Below are positions 37,770 to 45,584 of a DNA stretch of 64,000 bases, in pieces. The DNA lies in NCBI RefSeq assembly GCF_018343665.1, contig NZ_JAGYPM010000003.1, positions 525,497-589,496 on the forward strand, in the 5' to 3' direction. The stretch is from Cytobacillus citreus. GTDB taxonomy: Bacteria > Bacillota > Bacilli > Bacillales > Cytobacillaceae. A program made the translations under genes and the position numbers. Below the pieces are notes generated by a model. That model was not told the DNA's origin and did no database searches. It saw only the letters and a program-made list of their open reading frames with translations. How positions within the stretch are numbered: position 1 is the stretch's first letter; every line of letters starts with the position of its first letter.

Positions 37770-37930
37770 TAGAAAGCACAAGCGCCTTCGGAACATCAAA
37801 ATTCAGATTGTTCCTGCGATGATTTTCAAAGCAGCTTTCCTTGATCGTTACCATTCGGCAAATCATAAGACAGGCTAACTTGATAGTTGATCATTAACCT
37901 TCTTGGCGGACTGGCCTATAGGTGGACAAA
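37770..37930. repeat. Diverged family A element between psd and pssA
   Basis: AAAGCACAAGCGCCTTCGG resembles the family A start, and ATCATAAGACAGGC...GGACTGGCCTATAGG resembles its paired CATAAGAC/GGCTTATG arms. The rest is rearranged. It fills most of the 266-base psd-pssA gap ahead of the pssA ribosome site (AAAGGAGTGTGG). Confidence 0.5.
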
Positions 37931-37963
37931 ATTTAATCCTCTAATATTAAAGGAGTGTGGTGA

Positions 37964-38503
37964 ATGTTTTTATTAGATATATTTGATCAAACCATAAAGA
38001 AATTAAAAGCTCAGATAGCAAATGTATTAACAATAACTAATTTATTCCTAGGTGGCTTTGCCATATTATTTTCCATAAATGGTTATTTAGACTTGAGTTT
38101 ATTACTTATTTTTATTGCGGCACTTGCTGACCGATTTGATGGCATGGTTGCTAGAAAGCTTAATATCGAATCAGAGCTTGGCAAGCAATTAGATTCCATG
38201 AGTGATATTATATCATTTGGAGTCGCACCTGCACTATTAATATATCAAGGAATTTTATTTGAATTTGGTGCTCCTGGTTCATTTTTCACCATTTTTTACA
38301 TAGGCTGCGGCGCCTTCAGACTTGCAAGATTTAATATCAGTGAAAATAATGGCTATTTTACTGGCCTTCCGATTACTGCTGCAGGCTGCCTTGCAACTCT
38401 AAGTTTTCTTACTATACCATATTTGCCTTCCCAATTCTTCTTATTTATCATGATTATTCTTTCATTCCTAATGGTTAGCCCATTTAAATTAAAAAAGGTA
38501 TAA
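37964..38503 (+). CDS. pssA: CDP-diacylglycerol-serine O-phosphatidyltransferase
   Basis: 179 residues with about five to six membrane helices. The CDP-alcohol phosphotransferase motif D-x2-DG-x2-AR-x8-G-x3-D-x3-D is seen in ALADRFDGMVARKLNIESEL followed by GKQLDSMSD. It makes phosphatidylserine from CDP-diacylglycerol and serine. AAAGGAG lies ten bases before the ATG. It is divergent from psd, the next enzyme of the pathway. Confidence 0.95.
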   Translation: MFLLDIFDQTIKKLKAQIANVLTITNLFLGGFAILFSINGYLDLSLLLIFIAALADRFDGMVARKLNIESELGKQLDSMSDIISFGVAPALLIYQGILFEFGAPGSFFTIFYIGCGAFRLARFNISENNGYFTGLPITAAGCLATLSFLTIPYLPSQFFLFIMIILSFLMVSPFKLKKV

Positions 38504-38509
38504 AATTGT

Positions 38510-38544
38510 AAAAGCCGCACCTGTTAGAATGGGTGCGGCTTTTA
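38510..38544. terminator. Bidirectional terminator between pssA and pepF
   Basis: AAAAGCCGCACC pairs with GGGTGCGGCTTTT around a 9-base loop, with A-rich left and T-rich right flanks. It serves convergent pssA and pepF. Confidence 0.85.
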
Positions 38545-38565
38545 TTAAAGAATAGCTTGTTTTCA

Positions 38566-40365
38566 TTACTTTCCTTCGGTCAAGGCTAAAAATTCCTCAA
38601 TATCATCAATGCATAATTGAACTGCCCTTTCCCAAAACTCATGTCTCGTTAAATCAACATTCAAATGCTTTTGTGCTAATTCCTCCACTTTCATTGATGC
38701 TGTATCCTTTAATAAATCTATATACTTTTGTTCATAGCCCTTTCCTTCCTCGATTGCTCTAGCATAAATTCCAAGTGAGAAAAGATATCCAAAAGTATAA
38801 GGGAAATTATAGAATGGAACCCCGGTAATATAGAAATGAAGCTTAGAGGCCCAGAATGAAGGATGATATTCCTCAAGTGCATGACCATATGCTTCTTTTT
38901 GGGCTTCTTCCATTAGTTGATTTAACCTATCTGTACTTACCGTACCTTTCTTTCGTTCTGAATAAAAGCGGGTCTCAAATAAGAATCGAGCATGAATGTT
39001 CATCAATAATGCAACAGTTCTCTGAATTTTATCCCCAAGGAGCGCAATTTTTTCCTCCCCAGATTGAGCGCTTTTAACTGAAGCGTCCGCTACAATCATT
39101 TCTGCAAGAGTAGATGCCGTTTCTGCCACATTCATCGCATAATTGCGATTCAATAAATGCAGATCCCTCATCGCATAGGTATGGAATCCATGTCCAAGCT
39201 CATGTGCTAAAGTAGAAATATTTGAAGGCGTACCAGAATAAGTCATAAAAATTCTCGACTGACTGCTTTCTGGAAAATACGTATGGAAACCTCCAGGTGA
39301 TTTCCCAGGTCTATCCTCCGCTTCGATCCATTTATCTTCAAAAGCCATTTTGGCAAATGAAGTCATTTCCTCACCAAACTTTGAAAAGTTCTCCAAAATA
39401 AACTCTGTGCCTTCTTGATAAGAAACTTTTGATTCAGTTTTATTAATTGGGGCATCAAGATCATACCAACTCAATTTTTCTACTCCTAGCAGTTTTGCCT
39501 TCCTATCTAGAAACTGTACGAGAGGCTGTTTATTCTTGGAAATAACCTCCCACATTGCATCTAAGGTTTCTTGACTCATTCTATTGATTGCTAATGGCTC
39601 TTTTAATACATCCTCCCAGCCGCGCTGTTTATACACATTAAGTCTAAATCCGGATAAATGATTTATGACTCTAGATAAATAATCTGACTGTTCCTTCCAT
39701 GCATTTTCCCACTTTTCAAACATATCTTTACGAACCTTTCGGTCTGGACTGGAGAATTTATTAGCAGCTTGCCCAACTGAGAGAATTGTTTCCTCACCGT
39801 TCTCATGAAATGGAATCTTAATTTTTCCAACAACCAAATCATAGAACTGGCCCCAGCTATGGTAGCCATCCACTCCTAGGGCATTTATTAAGCTTTCTTC
39901 TTCTTTCGATAATTTTTCTGCAGCAGTTTGACGTCTTTCTGTTAGGACAAAGGCCAATTCCCTAAGCTCTTCGGTTTTTAACATCTCCTCCCAAATTGAA
40001 GTATCATAGCTTGTTAGTTTTTCATCAAATTCGGTCAAAGCAGTTTGAAAGCTCGCACTGAGTTGAGTAATTGCAGCACGATGCTCGCTTGCCTTTTTAT
40101 CACCTGTATTTTGAGCCTGGAGACAGCTTACAAATGCACCTGCTTCTCGCAGTTTTTTCGTTGCTTCTTGAAAACGATCAATTAAATGATTTAATGCTGA
40201 TTTATCAGATATAGAATTCGTTGTTTCCCAGTTATGTACCTGTAATGTAAATTCTTTAATTTCCTCTTCTGTGGTCATTAAATGCTTAGCAAATGCTTCT
40301 GAAGAACTGCCGCCATTAAAAAATACATCTAAATCCCAAACTGTTGAATATGTTTTTGTTGTCAT
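38566..40365 (-). CDS. pepF: M3 family oligoendopeptidase (PepF type)
   Basis: 599 residues, full M3 oligoendopeptidase F-like size. The zinc motif H388-E-x2-H392 (AHELGHGFH) and the downstream Glu helix (ETASTLAEMI) form the active site. It is a cytoplasmic enzyme that trims short peptides. No partner gene is near; the upstream gap has a family C fragment. It could be named PepF or pepF-like M3B depending on subgroup. Confidence 0.93.
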   Translation of the reverse strand: MTTKTYSTVWDLDVFFNGGSSSEAFAKHLMTTEEEIKEFTLQVHNWETTNSISDKSALNHLIDRFQEATKKLREAGAFVSCLQAQNTGDKKASEHRAAITQLSASFQTALTEFDEKLTSYDTSIWEEMLKTEELRELAFVLTERRQTAAEKLSKEEESLINALGVDGYHSWGQFYDLVVGKIKIPFHENGEETILSVGQAANKFSSPDRKVRKDMFEKWENAWKEQSDYLSRVINHLSGFRLNVYKQRGWEDVLKEPLAINRMSQETLDAMWEVISKNKQPLVQFLDRKAKLLGVEKLSWYDLDAPINKTESKVSYQEGTEFILENFSKFGEEMTSFAKMAFEDKWIEAEDRPGKSPGGFHTYFPESSQSRIFMTYSGTPSNISTLAHELGHGFHTYAMRDLHLLNRNYAMNVAETASTLAEMIVADASVKSAQSGEEKIALLGDKIQRTVALLMNIHARFLFETRFYSERKKGTVSTDRLNQLMEEAQKEAYGHALEEYHPSFWASKLHFYITGVPFYNFPYTFGYLFSLGIYARAIEEGKGYEQKYIDLLKDTASMKVEELAQKHLNVDLTRHEFWERAVQLCIDDIEEFLALTEGK

Positions 40366-40379
40366 GCATCTTCCTCCTT

Positions 40380-40500
40380 ATTGTCTAGCTCCGGCTCCAA
40401 CTCCCATGTTAACGAAGGACGCCACTCCCTCCTAAAAGCCATCCTTTTGGTCATGTGTTGTACGGCTGACTAAGCGTTCCTTATCTATAACTACAAAAAT
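40380..40500. repeat. Degraded family A/C repeat fragment upstream of pepF
   Basis: TGTCTAGCTCCGGCTCC at its left is the reverse of the family A end (GGAGCTAGACA). CCTCCTAAAAGCCATCCTTTTGG and GGCTGACTAAGCGTTCCTTATC match the family C element at 30851-30910 with changes. It appears to be a composite remnant. Confidence 0.5.
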
Positions 40501-40556
40501 ATTATAGGTTAATAATTCAAAAAATTCCATTATTAAGGGCAGTCTCATAATTTTGC

Positions 40557-40590
40557 AAAAAAAACACTTATGAAAGCTAGCATAAGTGTT
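40557..40590 (-). terminator. Terminator of the YjcZ-like gene
   Basis: AACACTTATG (40563-40572) pairs perfectly with CATAAGTGTT (40581-40590); eight U residues follow in the minus-strand transcript. Confidence 0.85.
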
Positions 40591-40595
40591 TGGGC

Positions 40596-40748
40596 TTAAC
40601 ATCCTGAACAAAAAAACAATCCACCAAATACGATTAACAATATCAATAGTACGATAGCTAACGCTAACCAAAATCCCCCTCCACAATAATATGGGGCTGG
40701 AGGTGGAGGATAAGCAAATGTGTATGGAAAACCATAACCATAAGGCAT
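40596..40748 (-). CDS. YjcZ-like small sporulation protein
   Basis: 50 residues. A Pro/Tyr-rich head (MPYGYGFPYTFAYPPPPAPY) is followed by CGGG, one membrane helix (FWLALAIVLLILLIVFGGLFF) and the end CSGC. This composition is typical of YjcZ-family peptides found in Bacillus spore coats, which are made late in the mother cell. AGGGAGGTAG precedes the ATG and a strong terminator follows. A possible sigma K -10 (CATAATTTA) lies upstream. Function unknown. Confidence 0.8.
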   Translation of the reverse strand: MPYGYGFPYTFAYPPPPAPYYCGGGFWLALAIVLLILLIVFGGLFFCSGC

Positions 40749-40779
40749 TGATTTCTACCTCCCTGTGTCCTTCTTTTTA

Positions 40780-40809
40780 TAAATTATGATGACTAATGAA
40801 GAAGAGTGT
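40780..40809 (-). promoter_or_regulatory. Possible sigma K promoter of the YjcZ-like gene
   Basis: Minus strand: ACAC (40806-40809), 17 bases, CATAATTTA (40780-40788), which fits the sigma K pattern AC...CATANNNTA. It is a short motif in AT-rich DNA, so chance is possible. Confidence 0.35.
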
Positions 40810-40977
40810 AGGCAATTGTTCGTAACTTCAAAAATAAGGATATAACCAGTGTTACTTTTATAAAATAATTATTAAACCGATTTTTTAGGACTAATCCTTT
40901 GCTTCCTAATTAAATTTTCCGTTACTATAGGGAAGGGTTTAAACATTAATAAATAAACGCAGTTGGAGTGAGATACA

Positions 40978-41949
40978 TTGAAAATATCTAAAAAATATTT
41001 TTTACCATTCATGTTTACTTTAATAGCAGCTGGATGTTCCTCAACAAATGATCAAGATGAAGGTAAACTGACTGATAAAAAGACTGCACCTATTCAGCAG
41101 GCTGTTCCTTACAACATCCAAAAAGCAGAGCCCCAGCGTTTAGAACAAATTTATGGATTGGGTTATCCTGGAAACGATGATGGACTTTATCTTTCTTCAC
41201 AAGAGGGAATAAAAATCAGCACAAATGATGGGTGGCTCGAAGGTTCTTCACAAAAACATGAATATGTAGGATTTCAAGCAACGAAAGACGGTTTTATTTC
41301 AAGCGGTCATCCTGAAAAGGACTCCAACATGAAAAATCCATTTGGCATCGTAAAAAGTATTGATAAAGGAGCAACGATTAAGCCTCTCTCATTTTATGGG
41401 GAAGAGGATTTTCACTTTTTATCTGCAGGCTATGAAACAAATGTTATTTATATCATTAATGAAAAAGCCATACCTGAATTAGAACCAGGTGTCTTCATTT
41501 CGGAAAATGACGGGAAATCATGGGAGCCATTAAAGTTAAATGGATTAGAATCAGATACATTGGGAATGATCGCAGCTCATCCAACGAATAGCAGCATAAT
41601 GGCAATGTCAACTCGGAGCGGTGTATTTATATCAGAGGATAAGGGGCAGCATCTGAAGCTAGTAACAGCCCCGATAATGGCTACAGCTCTAGCATTTTCC
41701 GAAAACGAGCTATACTATTCTTCAGTTGAAAATAATAAAGTACTTTTTCATAAGATAGATCTGCGTACGAATAAAGCAGTTGAAATTGAAATTCCTTATT
41801 TAAATTATGATAACCCTATTACCTTTATTTCTGTTAATATGAAGAATCAAAATACACTCTCATTTGCTACTTACTTAAATGATGTGTATGAGACTACAGA
41901 TGGAGGTAAGAATTGGAATTTGGTATTAAAGAACGGTAAAATAGAATAA
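40978..41949 (+). CDS. Lipoprotein with sialidase/BNR-like repeats
   Basis: 323 residues. A lipoprotein signal peptide ends in LIAAGC (Cys at 20), so the protein should be fixed to the outer face of the membrane. The rest is beta-propeller-like with Asp-box motifs: SENDGKSW, SEDKGQH and TTDGGKNW. This pattern is seen in F510_1955-type glycosyl-hydrolase-like proteins, but no catalytic residues can be assigned and the function is unknown. TTG start at 40978 with GGAGTGAG upstream. The stop codon lies in the first bases of a family B repeat, so the C-terminus may have been altered by insertion. Confidence 0.8.
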   Translation: MKISKKYFLPFMFTLIAAGCSSTNDQDEGKLTDKKTAPIQQAVPYNIQKAEPQRLEQIYGLGYPGNDDGLYLSSQEGIKISTNDGWLEGSSQKHEYVGFQATKDGFISSGHPEKDSNMKNPFGIVKSIDKGATIKPLSFYGEEDFHFLSAGYETNVIYIINEKAIPELEPGVFISENDGKSWEPLKLNGLESDTLGMIAAHPTNSSIMAMSTRSGVFISEDKGQHLKLVTAPIMATALAFSENELYYSSVENNKVLFHKIDLRTNKAVEIEIPYLNYDNPITFISVNMKNQNTLSFATYLNDVYETTDGGKNWNLVLKNGKIE

Positions 41950-42223
41950 AGTGAAACTTCCATCAGTGGAGGTTTTTCGACGCACAGGACGTGCTAGTGC
42001 CGACGTTGCCACAGGACGTGGCGTTCTTAGTCGGCTTCTATCCCCCACTGATGGTTAGTTGCGGCCCACAGGAAGTGGGTCACGCAGACGTTGCCACACG
42101 ATGTGGCGCTTTTAGTCTGTGTTCATTTTTCGGGCTTTTACGGGCAGTTGTCCCCCACCTATCTTCCTCGCTTCTCTCTCAATCTTGAGGTGGGGGTCTT
42201 ACTGCCCGTTAATGCGGGATAAA
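41946..42223. repeat. Family B double-hairpin repeat after the lipoprotein gene (copy 3)
   Basis: Starts ATAAAGTGAAACTTCC directly at the stop codon of the lipoprotein gene and ends GCCCGTTAATGCGGGATAAA. It contains the same modules as copy 2. In hairpin 2 the arms read TCCCCCACCTATC and TGAGGTGGGGG, whereas copy 2 has CCCCCACTTAG and AAGTGGGGG: both sides changed together (ACTT/AAGT to ACCT/AGGT). In hairpin 1 the left arm reads GTGGAGG rather than GTGGGGG. No gene is present in this 343-base gap. Confidence 0.85.
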
Positions 42224-42278
42224 AAGAGATGCACAAACACAAGAAATATACTTTTTTCCTTGGTTTGTGCATTTTTTC
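42221..42278. terminator. Bidirectional terminator between the lipoprotein gene and sigK
   Basis: ATGCACAAAC (42229-42238) pairs with GTTTGTGCAT (42263-42272); T-runs follow on both strands (ATTTTTTC on plus, CTCTTTTTA on minus). Confidence 0.75.
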
Positions 42279-42292
42279 ATGCATATATAATT

Positions 42293-43015
42293 TTAGTTAT
42301 TCTTCCGCTTCTCTTTCTCTTTTTCCGCACGGTAAAATTCATGAAACATTTTCATTAAGGCACGCTTCTCAATCCTTGAAACATAGCTTCTTGATATTCC
42401 TAGTTCCTTAGCAATTTCCCTTTGTGTTTTTTCTTTTTGCAGATCTAAACCAAATCTGCCGACAATGACTTCCTTTTCTCTTTCATCCAAGACACAAATA
42501 TATTCCTTCACTTTTTCAAGCTCCATATTCAATTGAATTGTATTAATGACATCTTCTGATTCAGATTTAAGAACATCAATGAGTGATATTTCATTTCCTT
42601 CTTTATCCTGACCAATCGGGTCATGAAGGGAAACATCTTTTTTCGTTTTTTTCAATGCCCGTAAATGCATGAGAATTTCGTTTTCAATACATCTTGCTGC
42701 ATAGGTTGCAAGCTTCGTTCCTTTTCCTTCAGAATAGCTTTCAATTGCTTTTATTAACCCTATAGTTCCAATTGAGATAAGATCCTCTGAATCCTCACCT
42801 GTGTTTTCAAATTTCTTTACAATATGAGCTACAAGTCTCAAGTTGTGCTCGATTAACATATTGCGTGCATGTGCGTCACCAGAAGCCATCAACCGCAAAT
42901 ACTTTTTTTCATCAGCAACCGATAGCGGTTGAGGAAAAGCATTGTTTTTTACGTACGATACAAGAAACACAATCTCTTTTACTAAATAGCCAAGTGCTGT
43001 TAGAATTCCAGACAA
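42293..43015 (-). CDS. sigK: Sporulation sigma factor K (pro-sigma K)
   Basis: 240 residues, continuous from the pro-sequence to region 4, so the gene is not split by a skin-type element. The hydrophobic pro-sequence ends FLVS, before YVKNNAFP, where SpoIVFB cuts in B. subtilis. Region 2 ([18 protein letters not shown]) and region 4 helix-turn-helix ([23 protein letters not shown]) are intact. It directs late mother-cell genes such as coat proteins. Start: TTG 43015 (MSGILTALG) with GGGGGTGG five bases upstream; a GTG three codons earlier is part of that site. Confidence 0.96.
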   Translation of the reverse strand: MSGILTALGYLVKEIVFLVSYVKNNAFPQPLSVADEKKYLRLMASGDAHARNMLIEHNLRLVAHIVKKFENTGEDSEDLISIGTIGLIKAIESYSEGKGTKLATYAARCIENEILMHLRALKKTKKDVSLHDPIGQDKEGNEISLIDVLKSESEDVINTIQLNMELEKVKEYICVLDEREKEVIVGRFGLDLQKEKTQREIAKELGISRSYVSRIEKRALMKMFHEFYRAEKEKEKRKNN

Positions 43016-43293
43016 TTTTTCCACCCCCGCTTTTAAAAAAACACTTTAGCCTTAACTAATTCCTATGAGTAAAGAGAGTTGTTTTTGTCTGTCCAATTCA
43101 TTTATTTTGTTCAGGAAATTTTTCCCTCTTAAATAAAGATATTGAAATTGATCCTGGATGACCAGAATCCAGTTAAGTAAAATGATTAGAGCGGGTTGAA
43201 TAGGAATTTGGCTCTATATTAAGCTTTCATTAAATATGCTTGCACAAAAATATGGTAAAATAATAATACTACTTTATGAAAGTTGGATTTTTC

Positions 43294-43452
43294 ATGACAG
43301 CCCAGCGTATTATTCTATTGCTTGTACTATTTATCGTACTAATAGCAACCGGTGCAGAAATAATTTTTGAAGGATTTTCCACAAAACCAATCATCTTATT
43401 AATTGCAACAGTAGCAGTCATTGTATTCTTATGGGTTCGTCCAGAGAAATAG
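43294..43452 (+). CDS. Small two-helix membrane protein, unknown
   Basis: 52 residues: helix 1 IILLLVLFIVLIATGAEIIF, a short loop (EGFSTKP), helix 2 IILLIATVAVIVFLWV, ending RPEK. A terminator follows at once, which supports a real transcript. The ribosome site is weak (AAAGTTGG), and an in-frame ATG six codons upstream has none. It is divergent from sigK. I do not recognise the family. Confidence 0.5.
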   Translation: MTAQRIILLLVLFIVLIATGAEIIFEGFSTKPIILLIATVAVIVFLWVRPEK

Positions 43453-43472
43453 CAAAAACGAAAGCATTAAAA

Positions 43473-43505
43473 AAGGATTAACCATGAAGGTTAATCCTTT
43501 TTTTA
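43473..43505 (+). terminator. Terminator after the two-helix membrane protein
   Basis: AAGGATTAACC and GGTTAATCCTT pair around a 5-base loop, followed by TTTTTATT. Its T-run overlaps the stop of the facing small ORF at 43503. Confidence 0.85.
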
Positions 43506-43595
43506 TTCAACACCTACTACGTCGACACTTACTTCAGAAATAATAATGCTGCCAATCGCACAGCAAATAACTAGACCCATCACCATCATAAACAT
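43503..43595 (-). CDS. Small hydrophobic peptide ORF (30 residues)
   Basis: 30 residues: Met-rich hydrophobic head (MFMMVMGLVICCAIGSIII) and an acidic tail (SEVSVDVVGVE). An AAAGGGGTG ribosome site is seven bases before the ATG. It may be a small membrane peptide. It is the last of a series of small minus-strand ORFs downstream of mtnN. No family recognised. Confidence 0.4.
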   Translation of the reverse strand: MFMMVMGLVICCAIGSIIISEVSVDVVGVE

Positions 43596-43722
43596 GCTTT
43601 TGCACCCCTTTAAACCACCTATTTAATATTAAATTACCATATTCATACCCTGATGATTTCATCTAAATATGAACATTCTGTTAATTAGGTGATTTAATGA
43701 ATTGCCATATATGATGATGAAT

Positions 43723-43779
43723 TCATTTATTTTTCTTTTTACGGAACCTAAGTGTTAGTAGTAAAACATGTAGTGACAT
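43723..43779 (-). CDS. Very small YrzI-like ORF (18 residues)
   Basis: 18 residues, MSLHVLLLTLRFRKKKNK: a short hydrophobic stretch followed by basic residues, the same layout as the start of the YrzI peptide encoded just upstream (MTLNIFFLTITIKKR). A very strong ribosome site (AGGAGGAG, seven bases before the ATG) supports translation. It is probably a degraded or minimal paralogue of YrzI. Function unknown. Confidence 0.5.
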   Translation of the reverse strand: MSLHVLLLTLRFRKKKNK

Positions 43780-43804
43780 ATAGCTGCTCCTCCTACCTTA
43801 TAGG

Positions 43805-43870
43805 CTAGGTGGAATCATTCTCCACCCAAAAGATTGCTTGACGTCCTTGCATTAAAAAAATCATTTTCAT
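43805..43870 (-). CDS. Very small ORF (21 residues)
   Basis: 21 residues (MKMIFLMQGRQAIFWVENDST) behind GAAAGGTGG. It again begins with a short hydrophobic stretch followed by basic residues. It lies between yrzI and the 18-residue ORF, all on the minus strand. Support is only the ribosome site and the neighbours. Confidence 0.35.
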   Translation of the reverse strand: MKMIFLMQGRQAIFWVENDST

Positions 43871-43901
43871 TACCACCTTTCACTCTTTTTTTAAAATCAA
43901 A

Positions 43902-44042
43902 TTAATAAGTGCGATACAGCGTGTATTGACGATCACGATTTTCATCTTGAATTTTTTTTATCATTTGATCATGAAGTATTTCTTCTATCGTTAGCTCGCG
44001 TTTTTTAATCGTTATCGTTAAGAAAAAAATATTTAGTGTCAT
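43902..44042 (-). CDS. yrzI: YrzI family small protein
   Basis: 46 residues starting MTLNIFFLTITIKKRELTI, the signature of the YrzI family of very small Bacillus proteins, then a charged helix (EEILHDQMIKKIQDENRDRQY). GAGGAGGTGAAAC lies before the ATG. The ATG overlaps the stop of an upstream 20-residue ORF (TAATG), suggesting coupled translation. Function unknown. It sits downstream of mtnN. Confidence 0.85.
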   Translation of the reverse strand: MTLNIFFLTITIKKRELTIEEILHDQMIKKIQDENRDRQYTLYRTY

Positions 44043-44104
44043 TATTGTTTCACCTCCTCAAATAAACGTAATTGGTCGGTAAGATCATTTCCGAAAATAC
44101 CCAT
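44042..44104 (-). CDS. 20-residue ORF coupled to yrzI
   Basis: MGIFGNDLTDQLRLFEEVKQ, behind AAGGAAGGG. Its stop codon overlaps the yrzI start in TAATG, and its codons for EEVK are the ribosome site of yrzI. It may be a leader peptide that controls yrzI translation or a small protein in its own right; the sequence alone cannot decide. Confidence 0.4.
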   Translation of the reverse strand: MGIFGNDLTDQLRLFEEVKQ

Positions 44105-44135
44105 TTCAAAACCCTTCCTTTCATTAACATAGACA

Positions 44136-44166
44136 CAAAAAAGCTGCAAGGAGACACCCCTGCAGC
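44136..44166 (-). terminator. Terminator 2 upstream of the yrzI unit
   Basis: GCTGCA (44143-44148) pairs with TGCAGC (44161-44166) with extra inner G-C pairs; six U residues follow in the minus-strand transcript. It is a tandem relative of the terminator at 44179, with shared CACAAAAAAGC and ATAGG flanks. Confidence 0.7.
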
Positions 44167-44178
44167 ATAAATAGGCAC

Positions 44179-44212
44179 AAAAAAGCCACAGGGAAACGAA
44201 TCTCCCTGCGGC
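44179..44212 (-). terminator. Terminator 1 after the 27-residue ORF
   Basis: GCCACAGGGA (44185-44194) pairs with TCCCTGCGGC (44203-44212) with one G-U pair, then six U residues. It is about 20 bases after the ORF stop at 44232. Confidence 0.8.
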
Positions 44213-44231
44213 ATGGATAGGCTATGTTAGA

Positions 44232-44315
44232 TTAAGCAATCCATTCCTGATAGGTCGAATTCGTTACGTATAAAAAAGCATGAAGTTTTGCATTGCCAAT
44301 TTTCTTCATCATCAT
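44232..44315 (-). CDS. 27-residue ORF with its own terminator
   Basis: MMMKKIGNAKLHAFLYVTNS followed by TYQEWIA. AAAGGAGG is nine bases before the first ATG and a strong terminator follows, so it looks like a complete small transcription unit downstream of mtnN. The sequence matches no family I know. Confidence 0.45.
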   Translation of the reverse strand: MMMKKIGNAKLHAFLYVTNSTYQEWIA

Positions 44316-44456
44316 TTCATTCGACCTCCTTTTTGGAATTTTTTCACTTACAATGGTAATTATAACCACACACATAGTATTTGTAAACCATTTTATTGCA
44401 GAAAATAAAAATTTTTTCAAAATTAAGCAATAAACAGTATTTGCTGTTACTTGAAC

Positions 44457-45152
44457 TTATTTCATAGCACTTACGATTTTCATTACTAAATCAGCTGAAT
44501 GAAGTGCAGCTTTTTCAAGAAATTGCTCAAATGACACATCTGATTCCTTCCCTGCAATATCTGATAAAGAACGTATTATCACAAAGGGAGTTCCAAATTG
44601 ATAAGAAACCTGTGCGATTGCAGCTGCTTCCATTTCTACTGCCTGTAGATCGTTAAACTTATCACGGATAAAGTCCACACGAACAGGGTCATTCATAAAT
44701 GAATCGCCAGTAGCTATTAATCCTCGTACGACTTGGATATCCTTGATTTCTTTTGCACATACTTCTGCTGTACGTACTAATTGGCTATCAGCTTCGAAGG
44801 CTGCCGGCAACTGAGGAACTTGTCCATACTCGTAACCAAATGCAGTAACATCAACATCGTGGTGCCTTACTTCTGTGGAAATGACGACATCACCAACATT
44901 TAAATCTGGATTAAAGCCTCCTGCAGAACCAGTATTAATGACAAAATCAGGGTTGAATTTTTCTAGTAAGATTGCCGTCGATAAAGCAGCATTCACCTTT
45001 CCAATTCCAGAACGCAGCAGGATTACTTCTACTCCATTCATTAGCCCAGTTGTATACTCACAGCCAGCAATAACAATCTGATCCATATCTATTATTTTTT
45101 CCCGCAGTAACGTTACTTCTTCTTCCATTGCTCCAATAATAGCTATTTTCAT
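44457..45152 (-). CDS. mtnN: 5'-methylthioadenosine/S-adenosylhomocysteine nucleosidase
   Basis: 231 residues from ATG 45152 ([13 protein letters not shown]), the family length. Phosphorylase-fold motifs INTGSAGGF and [14 protein letters not shown] (catalytic Glu) and [15 protein letters not shown] (catalytic Asp) are present. It removes adenine from methylthioadenosine and SAH in methionine recycling. AAGAGG lies nine bases before the start; the reading frame upstream is not conserved. In B. subtilis it leads the yrrT-mtn-mccAB cysteine operon; those partners are absent here. Confidence 0.95.
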   Translation of the reverse strand: MKIAIIGAMEEEVTLLREKIIDMDQIVIAGCEYTTGLMNGVEVILLRSGIGKVNAALSTAILLEKFNPDFVINTGSAGGFNPDLNVGDVVISTEVRHHDVDVTAFGYEYGQVPQLPAAFEADSQLVRTAEVCAKEIKDIQVVRGLIATGDSFMNDPVRVDFIRDKFNDLQAVEMEAAAIAQVSYQFGTPFVIIRSLSDIAGKESDVSFEQFLEKAALHSADLVMKIVSAMK

Positions 45153-45322
45153 TTGTTTGAACCTCTTTCTTGTTTTTGATTCCAATCATTCATGTTCCCA
45201 ATTTACCATTCTCATATGAACCAATCAACTGAAAAATTTCAGAAGCTGCCTTGGCTTAGTCCGTTCACATAGGATAAAATACATTATATAGTTATTTGAT
45301 TAAAAGGAGATTAGTAAGGAAT

Positions 45323-45529
45323 ATGAAGTTCAATCTAGAATTAATTGATGATAAAATTGAATTTTTTGAAGCTCATGACTTAAAGACCCTTGAAAAAAAT
45401 ATCAATACACAAATCGAACATAACAAGGCCATTTTACTTTCTGTCCATCACGTCTCGCACCAAATGAGTGTTGACGAAAACGGGAAAAGGTTTTATTCCG
45501 CAGTCGTTCATTTTAAATCAAAAAAATGA
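45323..45529 (+). CDS. yrzA: YrzA family protein (DUF2536)
   Basis: 68 residues (MKFNLELIDDKIEFFEAHDL), a small mixed alpha/beta protein ending YSAVVHFKSKK. It matches DUF2536/YrzA by its start and end. The ribosome site is uneven: AAGGA stands two bases and AAAGGAG about 13 bases before the ATG. Divergent from mtnN, convergent with yrrS. Function unknown. Confidence 0.8.
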   Translation: MKFNLELIDDKIEFFEAHDLKTLEKNINTQIEHNKAILLSVHHVSHQMSVDENGKRFYSAVVHFKSKK

Positions 45530-45584
45530 GGAAGGTCTTGTGCCCTCCTCGTTTGTTACCTACATTCGTCTTCATTTTTTTATT

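Noticed and set aside
40432-40686. 84-codon minus-strand frame overlapping the YjcZ-like gene
   Set aside because: It crosses the terminator and the coat-type peptide in another frame. The 50-residue peptide has the better ribosome site and known composition.
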